Shown piece by piece: positions 17,130 to 27,187 of a DNA stretch of 64,000 bases (its first letter is position 1; each line of letters begins with the position of its first letter). Below the pieces are notes generated by a model. It was given only the letters and a program-made list of their open reading frames with translations. It ran no database searches and was not told the DNA's origin. Position numbers and translations under genes: made by a program. The DNA is from CAXBMB01 sp052078155 (GTDB lineage: Bacteria; Pseudomonadota; Alphaproteobacteria; Kiloniellales; DSM-21159): NCBI GenBank assembly GCA_052078155.1, contig JBQJBP010000001.1, positions 682,001-746,000 of the forward strand, given 5' to 3'.

Positions 17130-17534
17130 TTAGACCTGTTCCAGCTCTACAAGAGTGCCATTGAAGTCTTTGGGATGCAGGAACAATACCGGTTTGCCAT
17201 GGGCACCGATTTTCGGTTCCCCATCACCCAAAACCCGACTTCCAGATGCCTTCAGTTTGTCTCTGGCAGCCAGGATGTCATCCACTTCGTAACAGACGTG
17301 ATGAATGCCGCCGCTGGCGTTGCGGTCCAGAAAACTCTGAATGGGAGACCCCTCACCCAACGGATAGAGCAGTTCGATTTTGGTGTTGTCCAGTTCGACA
17401 AACACCACAGTGACCCCATGATCGGGTTCATCCTGGGGGGCGCTGACTTTCGCGCCCAGGGTATCGCGATAGGTTGCGACGGCTGCATCAAGGTCAGGTA
17501 CAGCAATAGCCACGTGGTTCAGGCGTCCGATCAT
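17130..17534 (-). CDS. mce: Methylmalonyl-CoA epimerase
   Basis: 134 residues, glyoxalase/VOC fold, full family length. It interconverts (2R)- and (2S)-methylmalonyl-CoA in the propionyl-CoA to succinyl-CoA path. Likely metal ligands are H7 (NHVAIAV), E54, H79 (GGIHHVCYEV) and E130 (VELEQV). It follows rnj after 142 bases and is coupled to the DUF1467 gene. The propionyl-CoA carboxylase and mutase genes are not in the window. Confidence 0.93.
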   Translation of the reverse strand: MIGRLNHVAIAVPDLDAAVATYRDTLGAKVSAPQDEPDHGVTVVFVELDNTKIELLYPLGEGSPIQSFLDRNASGGIHHVCYEVDDILAARDKLKASGSRVLGDGEPKIGAHGKPVLFLHPKDFNGTLVELEQV

Positions 17535-17676
17535 TTCATTACTCTTACTTTGCTAGAGGGCGTCACAAATGTTGCATTGCACAAATATAGGCAGGGTTTT
17601 TCAGAAAAGCGACTCTGTTGCGACCCTTGCACTTTTGTACCAACCCGCGCCCTTATCCCTTTGGGGCAACCCTGTC

Positions 17677-19359
17677 TTACAGGCGAATGACCTGTGGAAT
17701 GACAATGGGCTTTTTGCCCAGTTCCCGCTGAAAGACCCGCCGTGCGGCCAGTCGGGCGGTTTCGGCCAGTTCCTTGTCACTTGCCCGGTCGTGCCGTGAC
17801 AGACGCTTGATGGCTTCGACCACCGCATCCACGGCATCATCAGTGACGTCGATCTCTTCCTCCGGATCGTAGAGGCCTTCGGCAACAATGCGCGGTTCTG
17901 TCAGCAGCGAGCCTTTTTCATCGGCCACCACCGTGACCGTTGCTGAGCCATGCAGCACCATACGGCGGCGGCTGCGCAACACAGGGCTGTCTGTGGCCCG
18001 CAGCAGTTGACCATCCAGAACCAGCCGGCCGGAATGCACATGATCGACGATCTTGGCTTCCCCCGGGGCAAGACGGATCACCGCCCCGTTTTCTCCAACC
18101 ACTGCCTGCTGAACCTGACAGGACAGAGCCAGATCGGCATGGGCACGCAGGTGCCGGGCTTCTCCGTGAACAGGAATGGCAATCCTGGGTTTGACCCACT
18201 GGTACATCTGGGTCAGTTCATCTCGGCAGGGATGGCCAGAAACATGAATGCCCGGTGCCTGCTCGTCGGTGATCACATTGATCCCTTTGGCCACCAGTTT
18301 GTTGTAAAGCTGCAGAATGGACTTTTCATTTCCTGGAATGACCCGGGAGGAGAAGATGATGCTGTCACCTTCCTGCAGTTCCACATCATGATCGTTGCTG
18401 GCAATACGCGACAAAGCGGCCCGCGGTTCCCCCTGGGAGCCGGTGCACAGCAGCATGACTTCGTTTTTAGGCAGATCACTGATATCGCGGGCATCCATGG
18501 GATGCGGCAAGCCATCCAGATAGCCGGCTTCTTTGGCGGCTGCATAGATACGGTGCATCGACCGGCCCATCAGCGCCACCCGGCGGCCATGGTTTTCAGC
18601 AATGCGCATGGCCGTTTCTACCCGGGCTACATTACTGGCGAAGCAGGCGATGGCCACCCGGTTCTTTTCCTTTGCGACCAGGGCATCCAGAGCCTCGCGC
18701 ACATCCAGTTCAGAGCCTGAATGGCCGTCTGACAGGGCATTGGTGGAATCGCAGACCATGGCCAGCACGCCCTCGTCCGCCAGTTCCCGCAGCCGCCGGT
18801 CGTCATAGTCTTCACCGACCAGGGGGTCAGGATCCAGTTTCCAGTCGCCGGTGTGAACCACCTTGCCCACAGGTGTATGGATCACCAGGGCGTTCGGCTC
18901 AGGGATAGAGTGGGTCAGTGAAATTAGTTCAATGCCAAAGGGCCCCAGTTCGAAAGATCCAGACAGGGGAATTTCGATGATTTCCGGGCGGTCATGGATT
19001 TTTTCGTCTGTCAGCTTGCGCCGCAGCAAAGACGCCGTAAAGGGCGTTGCGAAAACAGGACACTGCAACTCCCCCCAGAGCCAGGGCACCGCCCCGATGT
19101 GGTCTTCATGGGCATGGGTCAAAACCAGGCCGACCAGATCCTTGGACCGCTCAATGATAAAGTCCGGATCCGGCATAACCACTTCAATGCCCGGCAGGTC
19201 GTGTTCACCAAAGGTCACGCCCAGATCCACCATCAGCCACTTTCCGTCGTGGCCGTAGAGGTTCAGGTTCATGCCGATTTCACCAGTCCCGCCCAAAGGC
19301 AGAAACAGCAGTTCATCGGCGCCGGGTCGTTGCGGGTCGTTCAGAGTCGCTTTGCTCAT
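17677..19359 (-). CDS. rnj: Ribonuclease J
   Basis: 560 residues: metallo-beta-lactamase domain, beta-CASP domain and short C-terminal domain. The catalytic zinc motif is THAHEDHIGA with H82, H84, D86 and H87. Further ligands appear as HTGDWKLDPD and HVSGHPCRDEL. RNase J has 5'-3' exonuclease and endonuclease activity in RNA decay and rRNA maturation and is present in alphaproteobacteria. The start codon overlaps the coaX stop (TAATG), so the two are translationally coupled. Confidence 0.95.
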   Translation of the reverse strand: MSKATLNDPQRPGADELLFLPLGGTGEIGMNLNLYGHDGKWLMVDLGVTFGEHDLPGIEVVMPDPDFIIERSKDLVGLVLTHAHEDHIGAVPWLWGELQCPVFATPFTASLLRRKLTDEKIHDRPEIIEIPLSGSFELGPFGIELISLTHSIPEPNALVIHTPVGKVVHTGDWKLDPDPLVGEDYDDRRLRELADEGVLAMVCDSTNALSDGHSGSELDVREALDALVAKEKNRVAIACFASNVARVETAMRIAENHGRRVALMGRSMHRIYAAAKEAGYLDGLPHPMDARDISDLPKNEVMLLCTGSQGEPRAALSRIASNDHDVELQEGDSIIFSSRVIPGNEKSILQLYNKLVAKGINVITDEQAPGIHVSGHPCRDELTQMYQWVKPRIAIPVHGEARHLRAHADLALSCQVQQAVVGENGAVIRLAPGEAKIVDHVHSGRLVLDGQLLRATDSPVLRSRRRMVLHGSATVTVVADEKGSLLTEPRIVAEGLYDPEEEIDVTDDAVDAVVEAIKRLSRHDRASDKELAETARLAARRVFQRELGKKPIVIPQVIRL

Positions 19360-20135
19360 TATCTCTCTAACATCACAGCCGCATGCAACAGCAGCAGGCC
19401 TTTAAGGGTCAGGTCCCCATCCACATGCTGAATGGAGTCTGTTGTATCTGCGAATATGGGGGCCAGACCGCCGGTTGCCACCACCGTGTGGTCAAATCCC
19501 CTTTCTTTGTTGATTCGGTCGATCAGGCCTTCAATCATGCCGATGTAGCCCCAGAACACGCCTGATCGCATGGCGGAGGCCGTGTCGTCACCGATGATCC
19601 TCTGTGTCTTTTCCACATTGATGCGGGGCAGCAGCGCCGCCGCGTTGTAGAGAGCTGACATGGACAGATTGATCCCGGGGGCAATCACCCCGCCGGAATA
19701 GCCGCCATCGTCATCAACCAGATCAAAGGTGGTGGCCGTCCCGAAATCGACGACGATCAGCGGGCCTTTGTATTCATCATGGGCGGCCACGGCATTGGCC
19801 AGACGGTCCGCGCCCACCTGTTCCGGCCGGGCGATGCGGATTGGCACATCCACGTGATGCATGGCCTGTTTGACCGTTACCGGTTCAATCTTGAAGTAGC
19901 GTTTGCAGAGGGTCTGCAGGTTGTATTCCACAGCCGGCACCACATTGGACATGACAATGCCGTCAATGCTGTCCGGGGTGATCTTTTCCAACGCCATCAG
20001 CTGAGTCAGCCAGACAGCATATTCATCAGCTGTTTTCTTGGGATCACTGGCACAGCGCCATTGGCCCAGCGATTCTTCTCCGCTGTAAACTGCAAAGACC
20101 ACATTGGTGTTGCCGCTATCAATCACCAGGAGCAT
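19359..20135 (-). CDS. coaX: Type III pantothenate kinase
   Basis: 258 residues, acetate/sugar kinase-like (ASKHA) fold. Motifs are IDSGNTNVVFAVY (5-17), VGADRLANAVAAH (107-119) and DFGTATTFDLV (130-140). It catalyses the first step of CoA synthesis in the cytoplasm, needs a monovalent cation and is insensitive to CoA feedback (family knowledge). It lies between birA and rnj in one strand-continuous run, the standard alphaproteobacterial order. Confidence 0.96.
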   Translation of the reverse strand: MLLVIDSGNTNVVFAVYSGEESLGQWRCASDPKKTADEYAVWLTQLMALEKITPDSIDGIVMSNVVPAVEYNLQTLCKRYFKIEPVTVKQAMHHVDVPIRIARPEQVGADRLANAVAAHDEYKGPLIVVDFGTATTFDLVDDDGGYSGGVIAPGINLSMSALYNAAALLPRINVEKTQRIIGDDTASAMRSGVFWGYIGMIEGLIDRINKERGFDHTVVATGGLAPIFADTTDSIQHVDGDLTLKGLLLLHAAVMLER

Positions 20136-20183
20136 GACCGGCCCTTTCTTCCTGCGGTACCTGACGGTTAGACCTTGTACAAA

Positions 20184-20963
20184 CTACGCGCTGAAGTCCG
20201 GCGGGAAAACTTCACCGCTGGCAACTCGGCGCATTTCGCCATCCGGCAACTCAATGATCAACTGCCCTTCCCCGTCCAGATCCCGGTAAACGCCCCGGAA
20301 GGTTTCATTGGGCAGGCGCACGTCAATTTCTTCCCCCAACCGGGCGGCATGCAGCAACCAGGCGTCTCGGACCGGGGCAAAGCCTTCTTCCAGCCAGCGA
20401 TTGGTCCAGGTCAGGAAACAACGGCAGAAGGCTTCGAGCAGGTCTTCCACATCCACCGAAGCGGGCAGTCCCTCAAACCGCAACGAGGTTGCCGGATAGT
20501 TGGCTTCCTTGGGAAAGGTTGCCAGATTGATGCCACAGCCCAGGATCAGATAATCGAGTTCTGCTTCCTGTCCGCGGGATTCCATCAAGATGCCGGAGAC
20601 TTTGCGGCCATTGAGCAGCACGTCGTTTGGCCACTTGTAGGTCACATCCATCGGGGGAGCAACAGACCCGATGGCCTCACCGATGGCCAGGGCCGCAATG
20701 AACCCCAGTTGTGCGGCTTCAGCCGCCCGGCACTGAGGTCGCAGAACCAGCGAAAAATAGAGATTTCCCTTGGGCGAGACCCACTGACGCCCCAGGCGTC
20801 CCCGGCCACCGCTCTGCTGACGGGCCCAGACCAGTGTTCCGTCCTGAGCCCCCTCTTCTTCCGCCAGACGCCGGGCTTCGTCCATGGTGGACCCCAGGCT
20901 GTCATAACTTTTCAGAATGAAGACGGGAGGTAAGCGCAATTTCCTTGTTTCCTGGCCTGACAT
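20184..20963 (-). CDS. birA: Biotin-[acetyl-CoA-carboxylase] ligase, no HTH domain
   Basis: 259 residues with the biotin-protein-ligase catalytic domain: STMDEARRLAEE, QSGGRGRLGRQW (biotin/ATP loop) and KWPNDVLLNGRKVSGILME. It makes biotinoyl-AMP and transfers biotin to carboxylase BCCP. The N-terminal winged-helix found in E. coli BirA is missing, as normal in alphaproteobacteria, so it is not a repressor. A GGAGGTG site lies before alternative starts at 20978 (GTG), 20966 (GTG) and 20963 (ATG). I took the ATG because the first GTG overlaps that site. Confidence 0.93.
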   Translation of the reverse strand: MSGQETRKLRLPPVFILKSYDSLGSTMDEARRLAEEEGAQDGTLVWARQQSGGRGRLGRQWVSPKGNLYFSLVLRPQCRAAEAAQLGFIAALAIGEAIGSVAPPMDVTYKWPNDVLLNGRKVSGILMESRGQEAELDYLILGCGINLATFPKEANYPATSLRFEGLPASVDVEDLLEAFCRCFLTWTNRWLEEGFAPVRDAWLLHAARLGEEIDVRLPNETFRGVYRDLDGEGQLIIELPDGEMRRVASGEVFPPDFSA

Positions 20964-21183
20964 CACTGCCGCTTTCACCTCCCCCGTTATCTTACAGCAA
21001 ACCCGGCCGCCAGAGTTGATACATCGATTTCAGGGCCCTCAGCTGGTGAGAACACTGAAAACGCGGAAACTCCAGGGGCCGGGTTTTCAATATCTGGTGC
21101 AACGTTGGTTACGTTGCCCTCTGGCAACCCGACGTCAGCAAACCCTTTTCAGTCAGCTGCTGTCTGCTGCCTTGTTTATCCGG

Positions 21184-22641
21184 TTACCCGGCCATGGCAA
21201 AGAAAGCCTGCCCGATGCTCTTCCCATGATCCAGAATGGCTTCCGGTGCCAGGAAGAACAGCAGAGTAAAGGCTGCCATCCCGGCCATGATCAAAGAGGT
21301 TTCCATGCCAATGGGCTTGTCAAAGGCATCCACAGGCTCATCGAAGTACATCAGCTTGATGATCCGCAGATAGTAGAAGGCACCGACGACTGAGGTCAGG
21401 ATTCCGATGATGGCCAGGGCATAAAGACCGGCATCCACGGCAGACAGGAAGACATAGAACTTGCCGAAGAACCCGGCCAGCGGCGGGATGCCAGCCATGG
21501 AGAACATGAAGATGGTCAGGGCAGCTGCCATCAGCGGGTTGGTTTTGCTGAGACCTTTGAGATCGTCAATCCCTTCCACCATGCGCTCATTCACCCGCAT
21601 GGACAGAATGCAGGCGAAAGTGCCGACATTCATGAAGAGATAGATGGTCAGGTAAACCACCACGCCAGCCACACCGGCTTCAGTACCGGCAGCCAGACCA
21701 ATCAGAGCGTACCCCACGTGACCGATGGAGCTGTAAGCCATCAGGCGCTTGATGTTGCGCTGATTGATGGCCGCAAAGGACCCCAGGATCATGGACGCCA
21801 GAGAAATCACAATGATGACCTGCTGCCACTGATCGGCCAGATCCAGGAAGGGACCCATCAGAACCCGCATGAAGAGCGCCAGGGCTGCGATCTTGGGTGC
21901 CACCGCAAAGAACGCGGTAACCGGTGTCGGTGCCCCTTCGTAAACGTCCGGCGTCCACATGTGGAACGGCACGGCGGAGACCTTGAAGGCCAGCCCGGCA
22001 ATCATGAAGACCAGGCCAAAGATCAGGCCGACAGAGGGATCACCCTGCTGGTTGCCCAGGGTCTGGGCCAGCAGATCAAAGTTGGTGGTCCCGGTAAAGC
22101 CGTACACCAGGGACATACCGTAGAGCAGCATACCCGAGGACAGAGCCCCCAGTACGAAGTACTTCAGGCCGGATTCCGTCGCCCGCAGGCTGTCGCGGCG
22201 GATGGCTGCGCAGACGTAGAGAGACAGAGACTGCAGCTCAATGCCCATGTAAACGGCCATCAGGTCGTTGGCTGAAATCATCAGCAACATACCCAGGGTC
22301 GCCAGCAACATCAGGATGGGCAGCTCAAAGCGGGCCATGGACTCGCGCTCCATAAAGCGCAGAGTCAAAACCATGGTCAGCGCGGAGCCCAGCAGCGTCA
22401 GGATCTTCATGAAGTCGATGAAACCATCAACTTTGAAAAGGTTGCTGAAGGCCGTGCGGTCGCCGCTGTCACTGATCAAAACCAAGCCCAGTGCGATGAC
22501 AACACTCATCACAGACAGGCTGAGAACAGTCCGGGCGGAAGCTTCCCCCTTGAAGACACCCAGCATCAACAGGCCGAGCGCCGCGCAGGCAAGGAAGACC
22601 TCGGGCAGCGCCGTGTAGAGATCGGCGGTGATCGACATCAT
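21184..22641 (-). CDS. nuoN: NADH-quinone oxidoreductase subunit N
   Basis: 485 residues, antiporter-like proton-pumping subunit of the membrane arm with about 14 helices. The key lysine/glutamate region is seen in 'MAVYMGIELQSLSLYVCAA', 'KVSAVPFHMWTPDVYEGAPTPVTAFF' and 'NQRNIKRLMAYSSIGHVGYAL'. It is the last nuo gene; birA follows after 205 bases on the same strand. No strong terminator was seen in that gap, so transcription may read through into birA. Confidence 0.96.
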   Translation of the reverse strand: MMSITADLYTALPEVFLACAALGLLMLGVFKGEASARTVLSLSVMSVVIALGLVLISDSGDRTAFSNLFKVDGFIDFMKILTLLGSALTMVLTLRFMERESMARFELPILMLLATLGMLLMISANDLMAVYMGIELQSLSLYVCAAIRRDSLRATESGLKYFVLGALSSGMLLYGMSLVYGFTGTTNFDLLAQTLGNQQGDPSVGLIFGLVFMIAGLAFKVSAVPFHMWTPDVYEGAPTPVTAFFAVAPKIAALALFMRVLMGPFLDLADQWQQVIIVISLASMILGSFAAINQRNIKRLMAYSSIGHVGYALIGLAAGTEAGVAGVVVYLTIYLFMNVGTFACILSMRVNERMVEGIDDLKGLSKTNPLMAAALTIFMFSMAGIPPLAGFFGKFYVFLSAVDAGLYALAIIGILTSVVGAFYYLRIIKLMYFDEPVDAFDKPIGMETSLIMAGMAAFTLLFFLAPEAILDHGKSIGQAFFAMAG

Positions 22642-22653
22642 TGAGTTTCCTTC

Positions 22654-24186
22654 CTACTTCAAGGCACCGAGCTGGGTAGTCGAGGCTGCGTCAGTCGCAG
22701 CCAGAGCCAGCTCGTAATTGTTGATCAGGTTGCTAACCGACGCGGACATCACGTCCAGCAGCGGCAGAGGATAGACACCGAAAAGAATGGTCAGGATCAC
22801 CAAAGGCAGGAAGACCGCCTTTTCCCGGGCATTCAGATCCAGCATGGCCCGCACATTGTCTTTGGTCAGCTCACCAAAAACCGTCTTGCGGTAAAGGACC
22901 AGCATGTAGGCTGCGCCCAGGACCATGCCGCTGGCGATGATCAGTCCCACCCAGGTGTTGACCTGGAAGGCCCCGATGATCACCAGGAACTCGCCAACGA
23001 AGCCAGCGGTGCCGGGCAGACCGGCGGAGGCCATGGTGAAGAGCATGAAGATCAGGGCGTACTTGGGCATGTTGTCGGCCAGCCCGCCGTAAGCCGCAAT
23101 GTCGCGGGTATGCAGACGGTCATAGACCACACCAACGATCAGGAAGAGCGCACCGGAGACCAGACCGTGGCTGATCATCTGGAAGATGGCCCCTTCCAGC
23201 CCCTGCTGGTTCAGGGTGAAGATTCCGGCGGTCACATAGCCCATGTGGGCGACGGAGGAATAGGCAATCAGCTTCTTCATGTCTTCCTGCGCCAGAGCCA
23301 CCAGAGAGGTGTAGACCACCGCAATCAGCGACAGCGCAAAGACCATGGGGGTAAAAAATTCTGTAGCATCCGGCAGGATCGGCAAAGAAAACCGCAGGAA
23401 GCCGTATGCACCCATTTTCAACAGCACACCGGCCAGGATAACCGACCCGGCGGTCGGAGCCTGCACGTGGGCATCGGGCAGCCAGGTGTGAACCGGCCAC
23501 ATGGGCACCTTCACCGCAAAGGACGCAAAGAGCGCCAGCCACAGCCAGGTTTGCAGGCTGGGGTCAAAGCGGTAGGTCATCAGGGTCGGAATGTCGGTGG
23601 TTCCTGCAATCAGGTACATGGTCATGATGGCGATCAGCATCAAAACCGAGCCCAGCAGGGTGTAGAGGAAGAATTTGAAAGCTGCGTATACCCGATTGCT
23701 GCCGCCCCAGATGCCGATGATCAGGAACATGGGGATCAGCACGGCTTCGAAGAAGATGTAGAAGCCGACAAAGTCCAGTGCGCAGAACATGCCCACCATC
23801 AGGGTCTCCAGGACCAGGAAGGCGATCATGTATTCTTTAACTCGGGTCTTGATGGCGTCCCAGGCTGACAGAATACAGATGGGCGTCAGCAGCGTGGACA
23901 GCAGCACGAAGGGCATGGAAATGCCATCCACACCCATGTGGTAGGCGATGTTGTAGGAGGGGATCCAGTCAACCCGCTCCACAAACTGGAACTCGGCGGT
24001 GCCCCGTTCGAACCCGAACCAGATGCCCAGGCTGACCAGGAAGGTTACCAGCGACGCCCAGAGCGCCACATAGCGGGCGTTGCGGGCACCGACTTCATCA
24101 TTGCCCGGGATGAAAAAGAGGATCAGTCCTGCGCCGAACAGCGGCAGGAAAGTCACCAAGGAAAGGATTGGCCAAGAGTAGGTCAT
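22654..24186 (-). CDS. nuoM: NADH-quinone oxidoreductase subunit M
   Basis: 510 residues, about 14 membrane helices, antiporter-like. Diagnostic segments: 'YIFFEAVLIPMFLIIGIWGG', 'KVPMWPVHTWLPDAHVQAPTAGSVILA' and 'QEDMKKLIAYSSVAHMGYV'. The membrane glutamate in the FFEAVL helix and the lysine in the KVPMWP helix are the proton-pump residues of this subunit. It is 13 bases from nuoL and 12 from nuoN. Confidence 0.97.
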   Translation of the reverse strand: MTYSWPILSLVTFLPLFGAGLILFFIPGNDEVGARNARYVALWASLVTFLVSLGIWFGFERGTAEFQFVERVDWIPSYNIAYHMGVDGISMPFVLLSTLLTPICILSAWDAIKTRVKEYMIAFLVLETLMVGMFCALDFVGFYIFFEAVLIPMFLIIGIWGGSNRVYAAFKFFLYTLLGSVLMLIAIMTMYLIAGTTDIPTLMTYRFDPSLQTWLWLALFASFAVKVPMWPVHTWLPDAHVQAPTAGSVILAGVLLKMGAYGFLRFSLPILPDATEFFTPMVFALSLIAVVYTSLVALAQEDMKKLIAYSSVAHMGYVTAGIFTLNQQGLEGAIFQMISHGLVSGALFLIVGVVYDRLHTRDIAAYGGLADNMPKYALIFMLFTMASAGLPGTAGFVGEFLVIIGAFQVNTWVGLIIASGMVLGAAYMLVLYRKTVFGELTKDNVRAMLDLNAREKAVFLPLVILTILFGVYPLPLLDVMSASVSNLINNYELALAATDAASTTQLGALK

Positions 24187-24199
24187 TGTTTTTCTTTCC

Positions 24200-26146
24200 T
24201 CAGCCCAGGGCGCTCATGATGTACCAGGTGGCGAAGACCACCACCCCGATCAGCATGGCAAAGGCATAGTGATAGAGATAACCGGACTGCAAACGGCTGA
24301 TGCGCTTGGCCAGATTTACCGTGGCTTCCGCCACCCCGTTGGGTCCGACACCGTCAATCAGCGCGACATCACCCGCTTTCCAGAACCCACGGCCAAGCCA
24401 GAGGGCCGGACGGATGAAGATCTTGTCGTAGAGCTCATCGAAGTACCACTTGTTGAAGGACATGAGGTACAGGGGACGGAAAGTCCTGGCGCAGGCATCG
24501 GCCATCCCCGGTTTGGCGATGTACATGATGTAGGCCAGAACAAAGCCCAGCACCGTCATGACCAGCGGGCTCAGTTTCACCCAAAGCGGCACATGGTGGG
24601 CGGCGTCGATGATGTCCGTCAGCATGACGATCGAGCCGTTCCAGAAAGCGTCCATGTTGGAGCCGACGAAAGAGCTGTAGAGCAGACCACCAGCAAAGAT
24701 GGAGCCAATAACCAGCAGGGTCAGCGGCAGCATCATGACCTTCGGGGCCTCGTGGGCATGATCAAAGGTATGGGCATCCGCACGTGTCTTACCGTGGAAG
24801 GTCAGGAACAGCAGACGGAAGGAGTAGAAGGAGGTCAGCAGAGCTGCCAGCACACCCATGACAAAGGCGAAGTTGCCCATGCCGCTGTGTTTGGCGTACG
24901 CCACCTCGATGATCATGTCCTTGGAGTAGAAGCCGGCGAAACCGCCAAGTCCCGGAATACCAAAGCCGATCAGGGCCAGTGTCCCGATCCACATCAGGGC
25001 ATAGGTCACGGGGATCTTTTTGTAGAGACCGCCCATACGACGCATGTCCTGTTCATGGTGCATGGCGTGGATCACCGCGCCCGCCCCCAGGAACAGCAGA
25101 GCCTTGAAGAAGGCGTGCGTGGTCAGGTGGAACATGGCGGCGTTGTAGGCCCCGACACCAATGGCAAAGAACATGTACCCCAACTGGGAGCAGGTGGAGT
25201 ACGCAATCACCCGCTTGATGTCCGTCTGGGTCAGGCCCACGGTCGCGGCAAAGATGGCCGTGGCCGCACCAATGAAGGTCACGAACTCAAGGGCTGTGGG
25301 CGCGTATTCAAAGATCGGAGACAGGCGCGACAGCATGAAGACACCTGCCGTCACCATGGTGGCGGCGTGGATCAGGGCGGACACCGGCGTCGGGCCTTCC
25401 ATGGCGTCCGGCAGCCAGGTGTGCAGACCCAGCTGGGCCGATTTCCCCATTGCCCCGATGAAGAGCAGGAAGCAGGCCGCCGTCAGGGCATGGACTTCCG
25501 TCAGACCAAAGATGGAAATGGTCCGCTCTGTCTGTCCGGGAACCTGTGCGAAGATGGTGTCAAACTCAGCGGTCTGGAAAAGATAGAAGCAAAGGGCAAT
25601 GCCCAGAGCAAAGCCAATGTCCCCCACGCGGTTGACCAGAAAGGCTTTGATGGCGGCATCGCAGGCTGACTTCTTGTGGTACCAGAAACCGATCAGCAGG
25701 TAGGAGGCAACACCCACGCCTTCCCAGCCGAAGAACATCTGCACCAGGTTGTCGGCACTCACCAGCATCAGCATGGCAAAGGTGAAAAGCGACAGATAGG
25801 CCATGAAGCGGGGGATCGACGGATCTTCGCTCATGTAGCCGATGGAGTAGATGTGAACCACGGCCGAAACGTAGGTGACGACGCAGAACATCACAGCCGT
25901 CAGCGTGTCGACCCGCAAGGCCCAGGAAGCTTCAAACGAACCGGTGGCAAACCAGGTCAGCAGCTCTGTGGTGCGGGCATTGCCGTTCAGCGCCACGTCG
26001 ATGAAGACAAAGGTGGACAGAATGGCCGCAATCACCAGTGCGCCGCTTGTTACCAGCTGTGATCCGCGATCGCCCAGTGATTTGCCGAAAAATCCGGCAA
26101 TGATGGCGGCCGCGAGCGGCAGGAATACGATGAGAACATCAATCAT
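24200..26146 (-). CDS. nuoL: NADH-quinone oxidoreductase subunit L
   Basis: 648 residues, the distal antiporter-like subunit with the long lateral helix at the C-terminus. Motifs include 'FFGWEGVGVASYLLIGFWYHK', 'GKSAQLGLHTWLPDAMEGPTPVSALIHAATMVTAGV' in pieces and 'TQTDIKRVIAYSTCSQLGYM'. Its length is normal for alphaproteobacteria. The gene lies 11 bases from nuoK. Confidence 0.97.
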   Translation of the reverse strand: MIDVLIVFLPLAAAIIAGFFGKSLGDRGSQLVTSGALVIAAILSTFVFIDVALNGNARTTELLTWFATGSFEASWALRVDTLTAVMFCVVTYVSAVVHIYSIGYMSEDPSIPRFMAYLSLFTFAMLMLVSADNLVQMFFGWEGVGVASYLLIGFWYHKKSACDAAIKAFLVNRVGDIGFALGIALCFYLFQTAEFDTIFAQVPGQTERTISIFGLTEVHALTAACFLLFIGAMGKSAQLGLHTWLPDAMEGPTPVSALIHAATMVTAGVFMLSRLSPIFEYAPTALEFVTFIGAATAIFAATVGLTQTDIKRVIAYSTCSQLGYMFFAIGVGAYNAAMFHLTTHAFFKALLFLGAGAVIHAMHHEQDMRRMGGLYKKIPVTYALMWIGTLALIGFGIPGLGGFAGFYSKDMIIEVAYAKHSGMGNFAFVMGVLAALLTSFYSFRLLFLTFHGKTRADAHTFDHAHEAPKVMMLPLTLLVIGSIFAGGLLYSSFVGSNMDAFWNGSIVMLTDIIDAAHHVPLWVKLSPLVMTVLGFVLAYIMYIAKPGMADACARTFRPLYLMSFNKWYFDELYDKIFIRPALWLGRGFWKAGDVALIDGVGPNGVAEATVNLAKRISRLQSGYLYHYAFAMLIGVVVFATWYIMSALG

Positions 26147-26157
26147 GGTCGTGTTCC

Positions 26158-26469
26158 TTAGCCCTTCATCACGTTGATGTCTTCAACCGCAATGGAGCCG
26201 CGGTTACGGAAGTAAACCACCAGAATGGCCAGGCCGATGGCGGCTTCAGCCGCTGCCACTGTCAGAATGAAGAGCGCGAAGACCTGTCCGACCAGATCCT
26301 GGAGGAAGGAAGAAAAGGCCACCATGTTGATGTTCACAGCCAAGAGCATCAGCTCAATGGACATCATGATGATGATGACGTTTTTCCGGTTCAAAAAGAT
26401 GCCGAAGATGCCAAGGGTGAAAAGCACCGCAGCAACCGAGAGGTAATGTCCAAGTCCAATTTCAAACAT
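26158..26469 (-). CDS. nuoK: NADH-quinone oxidoreductase subunit K
   Basis: 103 residues with three membrane helices. The two buried glutamates of the proton path are present in 'IMMSIELMLLAVNINMVAF' (residue about 38) and 'VAAAEAAIGLAILV' (about 74). Standard length; it starts 3 bases after the nuoJ stop. Confidence 0.96.
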   Translation of the reverse strand: MFEIGLGHYLSVAAVLFTLGIFGIFLNRKNVIIIMMSIELMLLAVNINMVAFSSFLQDLVGQVFALFILTVAAAEAAIGLAILVVYFRNRGSIAVEDINVMKG

Positions 26470-26472
26470 GGG

Positions 26473-27087
26473 TCAGATCCCGCTCCCCGTCGGTACATCT
26501 TTAACTTCAACCGAATCTTCCCGACGGCGGGAGATCTGACGGCTGATTGACTGACGGCGCACCCCTTCGCGCTGACGCAGGGTCAGAACGATGGCGCCGA
26601 TCATGGCCACCAGCAGGATCAGACCGGCCACCTGGAACAGGTAGACGTAGTCGTCGTAGATCACCAGGCCGAGGGCTTTGGTGTTGTGAATTTGATCAAT
26701 GGGTGGTGTGGGCAACTGGGAAACGGCCGGGGCATCCGGGGAAATGACCCAGGCACCGCCAATGGCCAGCAGCTCAACCAGCAGAACCAGGCCAATCAGA
26801 GCGCCGATGGGCAGATACTGCAGGAAACCTTCGCGCATGGCCGTCAGATTGATGTCCAGCATCATCACGACAAAGAGGAAGAGCACCGCGACCGCGCCGA
26901 CGTAGACCACCACCATCAACATGGCGAGGAACTCTGCACCCAGCAGCACAAAGAGACCTGCCGAATTGAAGAAGGCAAGAATCAGGAACAACACCGAATA
27001 CACAGGGTTGCGTGCGGAGATCACCATCACCGCTGACGCCACCATGATGGCGGCAAATACATAGAATGCTAGCGCCTGAATGATCAT
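26473..27087 (-). CDS. nuoJ: NADH-quinone oxidoreductase subunit J
   Basis: 204 residues, five membrane helices. The conserved third helix is 'EFLAMLMVVVYVGAVAVLFLFVVMML'. The C-terminus is basic and hydrophilic (RQREGVRRQSISRQISRRRE). I start it at the ATG at 27087, which gives MIIQALAFYVF and has AGGAG 8 bases upstream; the in-frame TTG at 27105 would place the ribosome-binding site inside the gene. An unusual 177-base gap separates it from nuoI. Confidence 0.95.
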   Translation of the reverse strand: MIIQALAFYVFAAIMVASAVMVISARNPVYSVLFLILAFFNSAGLFVLLGAEFLAMLMVVVYVGAVAVLFLFVVMMLDINLTAMREGFLQYLPIGALIGLVLLVELLAIGGAWVISPDAPAVSQLPTPPIDQIHNTKALGLVIYDDYVYLFQVAGLILLVAMIGAIVLTLRQREGVRRQSISRQISRRREDSVEVKDVPTGSGI

Positions 27088-27159
27088 CTCAGGCTCTCCT
27101 CCCAATTCTCAACAACCACAACGTCCTGGCCTGTGCCGGACTGAGATTGCGTTCCAAGG

Positions 27160-27187
27160 ATCTGACAGCCCCAAAAGTCCGTCAGAT
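27160..27187 (-). other. Hairpin in the nuoI-nuoJ gap
   Basis: ATCTGAC (27160-27166) and GTCAGAT (27181-27187) form a perfect 7-bp stem with a 14-base loop. The gap of 177 bases is out of keeping with the tight spacing elsewhere in the operon. No T-run follows, so it is not a standard terminator. It could be an RNA-processing or stability element, or have no function. Confidence 0.35.

Noticed and set aside
26473..27105. TTG start for nuoJ at 27105
   Set aside because: It lies within the ribosome-binding sequence of the ATG at 27087, and the ATG start fits the family N-terminus.
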